A stretch of DNA of 37,682 nt. It comes from Aquimarina spongiae (GTDB lineage: Bacteria; Bacteroidota; Bacteroidia; Flavobacteriales; Flavobacteriaceae). The stretch spans positions 1 to 37,682 of the forward strand of contig NZ_FQYP01000017.1 of NCBI RefSeq assembly GCF_900141785.1, read 5' to 3'. Positions 1 through 12,400 of this stretch are shown here, one piece after another. A program made the position numbers and the translations under genes. Each line of letters starts with the position of its first letter. Position 1 is the first letter of the stretch. The notes beneath the pieces were generated by a model. The model ran no database searches, was not told the origin of the DNA, and worked only from the letters and a program-made list of their open reading frames with translations.

Positions 1-3000
1 CTATCCGATACAATATATGACAAACGAGAAGCCGGATTACTCAAATCCAAAGGAACATAGGCACAGCCTAATTTTAGAATCCCTAAAATCGAAACCATCA
101 TATCAAATCCTCGTGGTAGCTGAAGACCAACATAAGAACCGGAACAAACACCATGGGCATCTCTTAAGTAATGCGCCAAACGAGTAGAACGTGCATCTAA
201 ATCTCCATAACTCATTTCTAAATCTCCATGAACTAAGGCAATACCATCCGGTGAAGAAGCTACACTAGCCTCAAACAATGATAGAAAACTATCAGCTTCT
301 CCATAATCTATATCTGTAGCATTAAAAGAGTACAACAAATCCTCTTTATCTGTAGCAGAGAGATACTCAATATCATTAACTTTCTCAGTTTCTATATTCA
401 CGATTGAGTTTATTACCTCTTGTAATTGGTTCCCTATCATTAAAACTATCTCTTCATTGAGTACCGATGGGTTATAGCTAAGGTCAATCTTTAATGCTTC
501 TTCAATAGACACTGCTATTGATAGTGGATAGTTGGTTTGTTCTTTCACCTGTACATTATCAATAACAATTCCCGAAAGACTATCTTCACTAGCACTAGAA
601 GGGTAGTTCTCAAACACGACAATCGTATCGAACAAATCTCCCCTTACCCCAATACTATCTTGGATTTCAACCAACGATGAATGACTATATTCTCTAGAGG
701 ATGTATGCCCTTTTTGAAGAGTAGTAAGCCAATCTACAATAGAAGACTCTCCTTCAATAATAGAACAGACTGGAAGTGTATTAATATATAAACCAACTCT
801 TTCTTCAATATTGATAATTTCAGGAATTCTTCCCGAAACAGTCGCTCCGAAAACTACATGATTAGAATTTGTATATCTAGATAATAAAAATCCCCAGGCA
901 CCTTGAACTATCGTATTAAGAGTTAGATGATGACGCTGAGTAAAATCTAAAAGAGCAGTGTATATCTCTTTATTTATTGAAAAACCATATTTTTTATTTT
1001 CTTCCTGTATATTTTTATCCTCATAAGTTCTGATAAAAGGTAAAACAGTAGGTTTTTGGATATTAGATAAATAATCAGCCCAATAGGTATTGGTTTTTAA
1101 TTTTGATTTTCTATCGATAGCATCGATATAATCTCTGTAATTATCAATTTCTATTGGATCTATCTCTTCCACATTAATTAGTTGAGAATAGCCTTCGACA
1201 AATTTATTTACAAGAACTGGGAATGACCAACCATCCCAAAGTAAGTGATGATTTGTAATTATCATTTTTGTCTTTGTAGAAGATAACTTCAACAAAGTAA
1301 TTCTCATCAAAGGAGGAGTTTCAAGATCGAACGGAGTTTGCGCATCGACTTTTAAAAAATCAGAAATTGCGACATTTAGTTCTTCCTGATTATATTGACT
1401 ATAATCCAGTACTTCCAATGACAATAAAGCATTTTCAAAAACCCCTTGTACCGGAGTATCAAATACATCAGAGAAAAACCCTGTTCTTAGGATACTATGA
1501 GCGGCAACTATCTCTCCCCAAGCACGTCTAAAATATTCTAAATTAAGGTCTCCTGTTAAATCACAACTGATCTGTACAACATAAGCATTATAGTCTCGGT
1601 TATACAAACTGTGAAAAAGTATTCCCTCTTGCAACGGACTCAACTTATATATATCTACTAATCCTTTTTCGGCTTTCTTATCAAAGAACTCATTTAATTG
1701 AGTATTAGTAGTAACCTCAGTAAGTCCATAATCATCTGGAGTCTTTACATTTTTTTCAAGTTCTGAACAATGTTCTATAATATGCTCTAAATTCTCCTGA
1801 AAACTTTCCGCTAGATATTGAATAGTATTTGCATGGTACTTTGTTGTATCATATGCCCATATCATTTCCAGAACTCCATTGGTAACCATCCCACTAACCA
1901 TGATCTTATGAAGATTTTGGTTAGCGTCACTTATATTATTCCCTGCACTTTCCTCTGCCCAACTCAAGAAATCTTCTGATGTAGAAACCCTATCAAAATT
2001 CCCAAGATAATTAAATATTAACTCCTGAAAATCAAATGACTCGAATGTATTTAACTCATTTATTTTATTCTGATATTTAGAACATACTCCAAATCCTAAA
2101 CCCTTGTTAGGGATTTTTCTTAACTGTTCTTTTACTTCAGTAATTAATTCAGGTAGTGTATAATCATCCGAATAAGATAATAATACAGGGTAAATATTTG
2201 TAAACCACCCTACTGTTTTGCTCAGATCAACATCTTCAGCTATCTCTTCTCGACCATGACCTTCTAAAGCAAGAACAAAATCCGTTTGTTCTGTCCACTT
2301 ACAAATTGTTCTTGTTAGTGCACTTATAAGTACATCATTTATTTCTGTATTATAAGCTTGGTTGGTTTGTTGTAACAACGCATTTGTATATTCGGAAGAA
2401 AGTTTGATCTTTACTTCCTTGATATCTTTTTGCTTCGATACTTGGTCTGATTTAAAATCAACTGGCAAAGGTTTAAATTTTTCAAGTATATCTTCCCAAT
2501 ACTTGGCTTCATTGTTCAATAAACTACTGTTAGAATATTTGAATAGACAGTTTTGCCATTCTCTGAAGGATGTGGTTTTTGCATATGGTTGTATTTTTGC
2601 ACCATTAATCAGAGTACCTATTATCTCAGATAAATCTTCAACAATAATTCTCCAGGAAACTCCATCTACTGCAATGTGATGAGCCACAATAAACAATCGA
2701 TTATATTCCTCTTTTTCAGGAGTCTTAAACATTACAAATCTTACTAACTCGCCTTTTTCAAGAGATAAACTCGTTTGATTTTTTTCACAAACCGCCTCTA
2801 ACTTTTCATGAAAATTATCTGTTTCATTAATATCTACAATCTCGAGTTCGCCTTTGTAATTCCCATAGTGTTGCGTTGGAATATCTCCTTCTGAAAAATC
2901 ATATGAAAAGCGTAATGCATCATGTTGAAGCATTAGAAAATCTATACTTTCTTTCAACTGTAAATCGTTGATTTTTTTATCGACATTAAGGAGTATAGAC

Positions 3001-6000
3001 TGATTATAATGATCTTTTTGAAGAAAATTAGTTTGAAAAAAGTGCTCTTGAATTGGCCCAAGAGTTACTTCTCCCTCCAGATGTCCTTGTTCAGATTTTA
3101 TTTCATCATTTTCTCGAAGATGACTTGAAAGTTCTGCTATATTTTGAAAATTAAAAATGTCTTTGGTTCTAAAAAACAGACCTTTTTCCTTTGCTCTACT
3201 TACAAATTGAATTGCAATAATAGAATCTCCTCCTAATTCAAAGAAATTATCATTGATCCCGATCTGATCTACCCCTAATAACTCCTGCCATATTGTAGCT
3301 ATCTCTCGTTCAATTTTACTTTGGGGTGCTATAAACTCCGTGGTTAATATTTCATCAATTATTGGTTTAGGCAGCTTTCGTTTATCAACTTTCCCATTGG
3401 AGGTTAAAGGAATTTCTTCTATTTGAACAAGAAAAGCTGGAATCATATAATTTGGCAATTTCTCCTTTAATTGTTCTGTTATTTGATTTTTGTCAAAACC
3501 TCCTTCTGCAACCACATAACCAATTAATTTCTTTAGTCCTTTCTCATCTTCATGAACGAGCACTACAGATCGTTGAACTTCTTCTAACGTTTCGAGTACC
3601 GATTCAATTTCTCCGAGTTCTATTCGATATCCTCGAATCTTTACTTGTTCGTCAATTCGCCCAAAAAACTCTAGTTCATTATTGTTTGTCCATCTTGCGA
3701 GATCCCCAGTTCTATACATCAGTTCTCCAGTTTCAAATGGATCTTCGACAAACCTGTTATTGGTTAATTCCTTGTTATTTAAATACCCTTTAGTAACTCC
3801 TTTTCCTGATAGGAATAATTCTCCAACAGAGCCAATAGGCAATACCGAAAAATTCTCATCTAATATGTAGGCTTTGGTATTACCAATCGGAATTCCAATC
3901 GGAATCTTTGAACCTACCGGAAATTCGTGTTCTACCTTCCTTATTAATGAAGTTACAGTGGTTTCCGTAGGCCCATATTCGTTATAAAAATCATAATCGT
4001 TTACATATTGATTCACCAATTCGGAGCTACATTCTTCTCCTCCAGAAACGACACGTCGTAAACTTGGCTGATAATTTAATTGTAAACCATTTAAATAGGT
4101 CGGCGTAGCATGTAAGTGAGTAATGTTATGATCCTGTATGTACTTGTTAAAATTGACATTGTCAATAATAGTTTCTTTGTCTATTAACACTAAAGTTGCA
4201 CCTGTGGCAAATGCGAGCCATATTTGCTCTACAGAAGCATCAAAGCTGATACTTGAAAATTGTAAGATCTTATCCGTTGAGTTCACTCCAAAATACGACC
4301 TTTGAGAACATATCAGATTCACCACAGATTCATGAGTGACCATTACTCCTTTTGGTTTACCGGTAGAACCAGATGTATAAATGATATAAGCGACATCATC
4401 TTTATTGATTACTACTTCTTTCAAATCAAAAGAGGCCTCTTTGAAGTATTCTATCTGATCTAGAACAATCGTTGGAATTTCGAAAAGGTCTTGGTATTTA
4501 TCTTGAGTGAGTACAATATCGGCTTGGGTATCTTTTAAAATATATTCTATACGTTCATTTGGAAGAGACGAATCTATAGGCACATATGCTGCTCCTGCTT
4601 TTAGGATTCCTAAAATCCCTACAATCATATCAATAGATCTTTCTACGCATATAGGGACTAAATTACCCGAAGTGACCCCTTGATTTATTAGAGTATTAGC
4701 AAGACCATTGGATTTAGCATCTAATTCTGCATAACTAAGCTCTGAGTTGAAAAACTCAAGTGCCTTGGCAAATGGATTTAGTTTAACCTGTTCGGTGAAA
4801 AGATCTATGGTTGAATTATATTTTTCGACATCTTTTACTTCATTGTTCTCATTATTAACAAGCAAGATTTGTTGATACTCTTTTTCTGAAAGTAGATCAA
4901 TATCTTTTACCTTTTTAAAGGGTCTTTCTGCAATTTGAGATAGTACTCTCAAATAATATGTTCCAAATCTTTCAATGGTAATAGCCGAAAACAAATCATC
5001 TCGATATTCGAATACGGCATTCAAACTATCAGGAGTTTTATCTACCGTAAGGGTAAGATCAAATTTGGAAACATTATATTCTAACGATTGTAAGGATAAG
5101 TTAGCATTCCCAAGAGATATGCTTGGAACTTCATCATTATTTTCATAAGCAAACATGATATGAAATAATGAATTTTCAAAACTATCCCTTTGTGTCGATA
5201 AATTGTTGACTAATAGTCCAAAAGGTATATCTTGATGATCGTAAGCCTGTAAAGTTGTTTTCTTAACTTGTTGAAGCTGATCTACGAAAGCCTTTTCTGT
5301 GCTGATATTTGTTCTTAACACCAATGTATTTACAAAGCATCCTATCAAGGATTCGATATCTGGGTCAAATCGATTGGCCACAGGAGTTCCAATACTTATA
5401 TCTTTTTGGCTTGTATATTTTGATAAAAGTACCTGAAAAGCCGCTAGCAGTAACATGTACATTGTTACCTCCTGGTTTTTTGCTACTTTTTCAAGTTCTT
5501 GTGTTAGGGATGCGCTTATCGGAATCGTAATAGTTTTACCTGTTCCTTTGTTTTCTGAAAATCTGGGATAATCTGAAGGGAGATTAACAGGCTCTATTCC
5601 AGAAAGGTGGTTCTTCCAAAAAGATAGTTTTTCTTCAAGTTTCTCCTCCTTTAAATATTGTCTTTCCCAATTTGCATAATCCGCATATTGTATCTCTAAT
5701 TCTGGTAACGCTACAGGTCGATTTTCTAATTCGGCATTATACATCTCCATCATTTCTTTGGCAAAAATTGGAAGTGACCAACCATCTGCAGCGATATGAT
5801 GCATTACGATAATAAGAAGAAAAGTGTTATCTATTCTTTTGTATAAGGTAACTCTTAACATATGATCCGAAGAAAGATCAAAAGGTTGGTACACCAAATT
5901 TTCTACAATTTGGTCTTCGGACAAAGAAGTCTTTGAGGCTTCAACATAAGAAAGTTTCCATTGATCTTTAGAAAGTATCTGTTGAAAAAGATGTCCTTTT

Positions 6001-6440
6001 TCTTGATAAAAAACAGTTCGTAGACTTTCGTGACGATTGACTATTTTGTTGAATGTAGATTCCAAAATATGCTCGTCAATTTCATTATCGACAGAGAACA
6101 TTGCTGGAATATGGTAATGTACGCTACCGTCATAATTATCAATTAACCACAGTCTTTCTTGAGCAAAAGAAAGAGGGATTCTATCATCTTCATTTCTTGG
6201 AAACGGTTTGATTCTTGAATATTTACCATCCTCAGAACTATTTACGGTTTCATTGAGTAAGAACTCTCTAATTTCTTCTTTTCTTTCTCTAAATGTTTCG
6301 ATATCGGATGGAGAAACCTCAACGCCCTCTTTTACAGTAAGCATTAATTTTTCTCCTTGTAAAAAGATGGTTATTCCTTTCTTTGAAGCATCTTCTAAGA
6401 AAGATATTACATCAGTTTCTATACTTAATTCATTTATCAT
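1..6440 (-). CDS. Non-ribosomal peptide synthetase, TubC docking-C-A-T-E-C-A (partial, runs off left edge)
   Basis: This is the third synthetase of the assembly line; the reading frame is open through base 1, giving about 2,146 residues. The start chosen is the ATG at 6440, 13 nt after the stop of the preceding synthetase, because residues 1-60 then form a complete TubC-type N-terminal docking domain (MINELSIETDVISFLEDA...). Domains by motif: C (MHHIAADG, about residue 215), A (YTSGSTGKPKG, about 690), T (FFELGGDSI, about 1070), E (AHHIAVDGVSW, about 1255, with FNYLGNFD), C (NHHLLWDGWSF, about 1735), then the first cores of a second A domain cut at about residue 2010-2146. The first A domain reads D-A-E-H-V-G-E-V-T-K. 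Glu at positions 239 and 322 hints at a basic substrate (Orn, Lys or Arg), with low confidence. The E domain predicts a D-residue there, and the following C should accept a D-donor. No thioesterase is in view. Confidence 0.95.
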   Translation of the reverse strand, partial: MINELSIETDVISFLEDASKKGITIFLQGEKLMLTVKEGVEVSPSDIETFRERKEEIREFLLNETVNSSEDGKYSRIKPFPRNEDDRIPLSFAQERLWLIDNYDGSVHYHIPAMFSVDNEIDEHILESTFNKIVNRHESLRTVFYQEKGHLFQQILSKDQWKLSYVEASKTSLSEDQIVENLVYQPFDLSSDHMLRVTLYKRIDNTFLLIIVMHHIAADGWSLPIFAKEMMEMYNAELENRPVALPELEIQYADYANWERQYLKEEKLEEKLSFWKNHLSGIEPVNLPSDYPRFSENKGTGKTITIPISASLTQELEKVAKNQEVTMYMLLLAAFQVLLSKYTSQKDISIGTPVANRFDPDIESLIGCFVNTLVLRTNISTEKAFVDQLQQVKKTTLQAYDHQDIPFGLLVNNLSTQRDSFENSLFHIMFAYENNDEVPSISLGNANLSLQSLEYNVSKFDLTLTVDKTPDSLNAVFEYRDDLFSAITIERFGTYYLRVLSQIAERPFKKVKDIDLLSEKEYQQILLVNNENNEVKDVEKYNSTIDLFTEQVKLNPFAKALEFFNSELSYAELDAKSNGLANTLINQGVTSGNLVPICVERSIDMIVGILGILKAGAAYVPIDSSLPNERIEYILKDTQADIVLTQDKYQDLFEIPTIVLDQIEYFKEASFDLKEVVINKDDVAYIIYTSGSTGKPKGVMVTHESVVNLICSQRSYFGVNSTDKILQFSSISFDASVEQIWLAFATGATLVLIDKETIIDNVNFNKYIQDHNITHLHATPTYLNGLQLNYQPSLRRVVSGGEECSSELVNQYVNDYDFYNEYGPTETTVTSLIRKVEHEFPVGSKIPIGIPIGNTKAYILDENFSVLPIGSVGELFLSGKGVTKGYLNNKELTNNRFVEDPFETGELMYRTGDLARWTNNNELEFFGRIDEQVKIRGYRIELGEIESVLETLEEVQRSVVLVHEDEKGLKKLIGYVVAEGGFDKNQITEQLKEKLPNYMIPAFLVQIEEIPLTSNGKVDKRKLPKPIIDEILTTEFIAPQSKIEREIATIWQELLGVDQIGINDNFFELGGDSIIAIQFVSRAKEKGLFFRTKDIFNFQNIAELSSHLRENDEIKSEQGHLEGEVTLGPIQEHFFQTNFLQKDHYNQSILLNVDKKINDLQLKESIDFLMLQHDALRFSYDFSEGDIPTQHYGNYKGELEIVDINETDNFHEKLEAVCEKNQTSLSLEKGELVRFVMFKTPEKEEYNRLFIVAHHIAVDGVSWRIIVEDLSEIIGTLINGAKIQPYAKTTSFREWQNCLFKYSNSSLLNNEAKYWEDILEKFKPLPVDFKSDQVSKQKDIKEVKIKLSSEYTNALLQQTNQAYNTEINDVLISALTRTICKWTEQTDFVLALEGHGREEIAEDVDLSKTVGWFTNIYPVLLSYSDDYTLPELITEVKEQLRKIPNKGLGFGVCSKYQNKINELNTFESFDFQELIFNYLGNFDRVSTSEDFLSWAEESAGNNISDANQNLHKIMVSGMVTNGVLEMIWAYDTTKYHANTIQYLAESFQENLEHIIEHCSELEKNVKTPDDYGLTEVTTNTQLNEFFDKKAEKGLVDIYKLSPLQEGILFHSLYNRDYNAYVVQISCDLTGDLNLEYFRRAWGEIVAAHSILRTGFFSDVFDTPVQGVFENALLSLEVLDYSQYNQEELNVAISDFLKVDAQTPFDLETPPLMRITLLKLSSTKTKMIITNHHLLWDGWSFPVLVNKFVEGYSQLINVEEIDPIEIDNYRDYIDAIDRKSKLKTNTYWADYLSNIQKPTVLPFIRTYEDKNIQEENKKYGFSINKEIYTALLDFTQRHHLTLNTIVQGAWGFLLSRYTNSNHVVFGATVSGRIPEIINIEERVGLYINTLPVCSIIEGESSIVDWLTTLQKGHTSSREYSHSSLVEIQDSIGVRGDLFDTIVVFENYPSSASEDSLSGIVIDNVQVKEQTNYPLSIAVSIEEALKIDLSYNPSVLNEEIVLMIGNQLQEVINSIVNIETEKVNDIEYLSATDKEDLLYSFNATDIDYGEADSFLSLFEASVASSPDGIALVHGDLEMSYGDLDARSTRLAHYLRDAHGVCSGSYVGLQLPRGFDMMVSILGILKLGCAYVPLDLSNPASRLSYIVSD

Positions 6441-6453
6441 TTCTTAGTAGTTT

Positions 6454-9400
6454 TTAAAGTTCGATAGTAATACCATTGGTCACTTCATCTTTTTTATGTA
6501 ATGAAGAAATCACACGAATATATTTTCCAAGCTCACTTAAATTGCCTAGTTCAAAAAATCTTTGGATAGATATATGCACAGAAAACTCCTTGTTCATAAC
6601 CGATAATACTCTTACAGCTAACAAGGAATGCCCTCCTAGTTCAAAAAAGTTATCGTAAACTCCGATTCGATCTATATTTAAAAACCCTTTCCATATCTCT
6701 GCAATCCTAATTTCTACTGCATCTCTTGGCGCCACATACTGTGTAGTGAGTACTGAAGTATACTCTGGTTTCGGTAACCTTTTACGATCCAGCTTCCCAT
6801 TATGATTTAAAGGTATCTCTTCTAATCTCATGATTGTAGAGGGAATCATATATTCAGGTAGTTGTTCTTTTAAGGTGTTCAAAATCTTTTTGGCATCAAA
6901 TTCCTTTTCGTTCATTACCACATATGCGCCAAGGATTGCATCTCCGTTTTTATCTTCTATTTTGATAACCGCAGCTTGTTGAACCGAGGTGATCTGTTCT
7001 AATGTTGCTTCTATTTCTCCTAGTTCAATTCGATATCCTCTAATTTTAACTTGAGTATCTATCCTTCCTAAAAACTCAATGTTTCCATCTGGAAGCCACT
7101 TTGCAAGGTCTCCTGTTTTATATAGCTGGTAAGAGCTTTCTTTTTCATACGGATCAGCAATAAATTTTTGTTTGGTCAATTCGTCTCTATTCAAATACCC
7201 TCTAGCGACTTGTATACCGCCTATCAAAAGTTCTCCTGCAATACCGATTGGAAGCTTATTTTTATACTTATCTACGATATAAATTTTTGTATTGGCAACA
7301 GGTTTCCCGATCGGAACTACGTTCGAAAACTCTGTATTCTCGGTAAGATTTATCGCTGTTACATCAATTGCTGCTTCTGTAGGTCCATATAAATTATAAA
7401 GATTAACCTCAGGAAGTTTGGCTCTAAACTCTTTTACGGTTGATGATTTTAGTTCTTCTCCGCTACAAATTACATTTTGCAGACTTTTGCAATTGCCTTG
7501 ATGCAATTGGGTTAAGAACACCGACAACATCGATGGTACAAAATGCATTGTTGATATTTGTTCCTTTTGAATGAGTTCCTGTAAATACATAGGATCTTTA
7601 TGACCATCTGGCTTAGCAAAAACTAATCTGGTTCCTGTAATTAACGGCAGTAACAGTTCCCACACAGAAACATCAAAACAAAATGTCGTTTTTTGAAGTA
7701 TAACGTCATCTTTGGTTACTCCCAAATAATCTCTCATCCACAATAATCTATTCAGTATTCCCGAATGCTGGTTCATGACTCCTTTAGGTTTACCTGTGGT
7801 TCCTGAAGTATAAATTACATATGCCAAATCATCGTTACTCAATAACACTCCAGATGGTTTACCCGATTCCTGGATATATATTTCTTGTTGGTCTATACAG
7901 ATAGGTTCCTGTGTAATGAAAAGATGTTTGTATTTGCTTTGAGTGATTACAAATTCAGAATCCACATCCTTTAAAATAAAATCTATACGATCCTTTGGGT
8001 ATTCTGGATCTATTGGAGCATATGCACCTCCGGATTTTAAAATTGCCAAAATTCCAATCATCATTTCCAATGACCGATCGATACAGATTGGAATTATAGT
8101 TTCAGGAGTTACCCCCTTGTTAATCAATAAATTTGACAAACGATTAGAACGTACATTAAGGTCCTCAAAACTTAAACTTTCTTCACCAAATACTACTGCC
8201 GTGGCTTTTGGCTGTGACTTTACCTGTTCTGCAAATAACTCTAATATGGTATTGTATTCGGGGTAGGCCACCTCGGTTTCATTAAAATTATGAAGTATAT
8301 CATGATCCTCTGCAGAAGTCACAGGTAGTTTGTATATTTTTTCTTCCGGTCTTGTCGCTACTGCCTCGAGTAAATTCTGAAGATATCGCGATAGACTTTT
8401 AATCGTGTCTTCTTTGAAAAGTTCAGTTCTGTAATTAATTATGAATTCAATGCCATCCGAAGTTTGAGTAGCATCAAAAGTCAATTCAAATTTGGCTACA
8501 TTGTTATGTACTCCAGCTGCCTTGGTTAAGGTAGTATTACCTAGATTTATTTCAGATAAGTTTTCCTCGTTTTGCAAAATTAGCATCACCTGAAACAATG
8601 GACTTCTATTCAGATCTCTGTTATCTACTACATTATCTATTATTTTTTCGAATGGTATTTGCTGGTATTTCTGTGCCTCAAGTGTGGTGTTTCTAATTAT
8701 ATGAAGCAACTCCAAAAATGTTTGCTCCTCATCCACAAAAGTCCTAAGAGCTAAAGTGTTAACAAAAAACCCTATTAATTGATCCACTTCAATTTGTTCC
8801 CTATTTGCAACAGGTGCTCCCACACATATATCAGATTGTCCTGTATACTTGGATAGTAAAATTTTAATACCAGACAACAAGACCATAAAAAGCGATACAC
8901 TTTCATCTTGTGAAATCTTAGTCAGTCCTTGACTCACCGATTTTGGAATCGAAAACTTATAATTTGCTCCTTGATAAGAACTTTTCTTGGTTCTATTAAA
9001 ATCAGTGGGGATTTCTAAAGGATCTAGATCTTTTAGTTTAATAGTCCAATACTGCAAACCTTCCTTAAAACTTTCGTCTCCCAGATATTCATTTTGCCAA
9101 ATACTATAATCCAAATATTGAATAGGTAAATTTTCGAGTTCAACATCTTTCCCATTGATCAAAGCAGCATAAATTAAAGAGAGTTCATTTTTAAAAATGG
9201 GTACGGACCATCCATCAAAAGCGATATGATGTATCACCATGATTAATTTTTCATAACCTTTCTTCCCTTTTAAAGCCTTAATTCGAATTTTGTGATCTTT
9301 TGACAAATCAAAAGGTTCTTGTATGTTTTCGGTTATAAGTTGATCTACCTCTTCTGGAGATAATTTTTCAATATTTCCTTCGCTTTCGATTTGCCATTGA

Positions 9401-12400
9401 TTTTCAGGAAGAATACGTTGATATGGTTTCCCTTCCTTGGTATCAAAAACGGTTCTTAACGGTTGGTGTCTATTCACCAATATTGTCATAGCCTTTTGAA
9501 AAACATCAATATCAAAATTCTCTTCTACCTCCAGAATAATTGGCATATGGTAATGTTGCGAACCTTCGAACTGATCGATAAACCAAAGTCTTTCCTGGCC
9601 AAATGATAGTGGCACATATTGAGGTTTATCCTTTACGCAAGAAATTTTGGTAAGTGATAATTTTTCTTGGTTTTCTATAAAAATAGATTGTTGCCGTATT
9701 GTGGTGTGCTCGAACAAGTCATTTATAGAAATTTCTACTTCCAATTCCTTTTTAATTTTGCTTGCCAATCGAGTTGCAGAAAGAGAATGTCCTCCCAAGG
9801 TGAAAAAATCATCATTGACCCCGATGTTCGAAACACCCAGAATCTCTTGCCATAAGACTTCTAACTCTTTTTCCAGCTCTGTTTCTGGCGCTATAAAATC
9901 ACTTGAGGAACTCGTCAACGTATTTGGATCTGGAAGTGCTTTTTTATCTAACTTCCCATTGATCGTAAGTGGCATGCTATCAAGCAAAACGAACTGTGAA
10001 GGAACCATATATTGAGGTAACTTCTCTTCTAATAGTTTTTTAAGTTCTAATGGTTGTAAATTGGTACTAGAAGTGTAATAACACAATAAGAATGGATCAT
10101 TATTTTGTTCTTTTACAGTAACCACTGCTTCTAAAATTTCATCACAATCCAAAAGCACATTTTCTATTTCGCCTAATTCAATTCTATATCCTCTAATCTT
10201 AACCTGATAATCTTGTCGGCCTATAAACTCTATTTGACCATTTGGGTTCTTAACAACCACATCTCCCGTCTTATACATTTTCTGATGCTCAACAAATGGG
10301 TTTTCAAGAAATTTCTCTGCAGTTAAATCTGGCTTATTGATATATCCATCGGCTACACCATTACCGCTCACATAAAGTTCGCCAGGAACTCCTATTGGCA
10401 TAGGTCTTAATTGTCTATCCAGAATATAGATTTGTGTATTTACTATAGGATTACCTATGGGTACAGAAAGACTTGTCTCTGTTTCGGCATATTCGTAAAT
10501 CATACAACCTACCGTAGCTTCTGTAGGGCCATACTCATTGTATATTTTTGCTTTTCCTTGAAATTTTTGAAAAATATCTCTAGCCAGAGCAGTATCCAAT
10601 TTCTCTCCACCAACTACGAACTTTTTAGTAAAAATCATGTCTTCTTCTTCAGAAAAATGACTATCACGAATAACTTTCAAATGAGACGGCGTAAGTTTAA
10701 TAATATCTGTCCTATTGTCTTTAATTATTTTATTTATTGTGGGCTCCTTTCCTTCTTCTTTGTATATGATTATAGAATTTCCAGAGATCAACGGAGTAAA
10801 AATTGACGTCACGGTAAGATCAAAGGAAATTGAAGTATACAGTGGAAAATTACCTCTATCTTTGCCTACATAACTTTCTTTTGCCCAAGTAGCATAATTG
10901 TAAAGTGAGTTATGATTAATCATCACCCCCTTAGGTGTGCCGGTTGATCCCGAAGTATAAATTACATATGCTAAATTTTTGGGAGATATTTTGTTGTGAA
11001 CGGGATCGTTCTGATACTTGCCTTTTTCGAACTCTACATCAATTGCAAATTTGGGACCTTCATAATAGTCCATGTCAAAAATGTAATACATTTCTGAAAT
11101 CAATAATTTTATTCCCGAATTCGAAATGATATTTTCTTTTCTAGAAGCTGGATATTCTGGATCGATAGGAACATATGCTGCTCCAGATTTCAATATCCCC
11201 AAGATTGATAGGATGACATTTTCACTACGATCTAAACAAATTCCTATTAAATCATTGTTTTGGATTTGAAATTCGTTTGATAATTGATGTGCTAATTCAT
11301 TAGAGCAATCATCCAATTCTTTGTAAGTCCATTGCACATTCTCGTACTGCACTGCGATAGCATCGGGCGAATGCAAAACTTGTTTATTGAATAGATCTAA
11401 AATAGTCTCTGAATCCTTTTTTTCTACAATAGTATTGTTGAACTCAGAGATTAGCTTTTGTTTTTCATTAGGTAAAAAGTGATCTAATGATTCGATGTTA
11501 GTATCCCCAGAACTTTTTGACATTTCTACAATTATATTCTTGAAATGTTCTGCAAATGATGTAATAAAGCCTTCATCAGTTAATTTGTTCTGATATATTA
11601 TTTCAATATCCAACGTTTCTCTAAAGAAAACATGAATAACAATAGGAATTCCTGTATCTCCATAAGTAGATCGTAAACGAAGAGAAAAATCTTCATTTTT
11701 ATTGATCGCACTCAAATCAATTGGATAATTTTCTATAACTAGAATTGAGTCAAACAAACTATCCTGAGGTTTCAGATTCAGCATTTCTTTTATCTCATTG
11801 TAAGAAGTGCTGCTGTATTCATTTCGAGCTATAAATTCTTTATTTACGCGTTCTAGATACTCGGCTATAGTTAGATGATCAGTATCAGCAATTCTCATAG
11901 GGATGGTATTAATAAAATTACCCATCACCTGATCTGCCCCATTTACTGCAGAGTCTCTATCGGATATTGGTGTTCCAAACACTACATCATTGCTATTCAA
12001 ATACCTTTTCAAAAGGATACCGTATGCCGCATAAACAATTGTAGCCCGGGTTACTCTATGCTCAGAGACCAGATTATCTATCAGATCCAGAGTAACCTGA
12101 GAATGAACCTCTTTTATTGATTCTTTTTTGATACGATCAACGGTTTGGTCTTTGTGAAGTGGTATAGGTTTTATGGTGTAATCTTCCAGGTATTTTTGCC
12201 AATACTCTTCACTACCCTCTGCATTTGATCTTTCTTTTATATTTAATAAAACCGAACGGTAATTTGGTTTTCTTGTGTCGGCAACTATACTGTTTTCAAT
12301 ATCATAATAGCTAGAAAAGAGTTCTTTTAAAAGAATACCGGTACTCCATCCATCATATAGAATATGATGATGAGTAATCATAAAGATAAATTCCTCTTGT

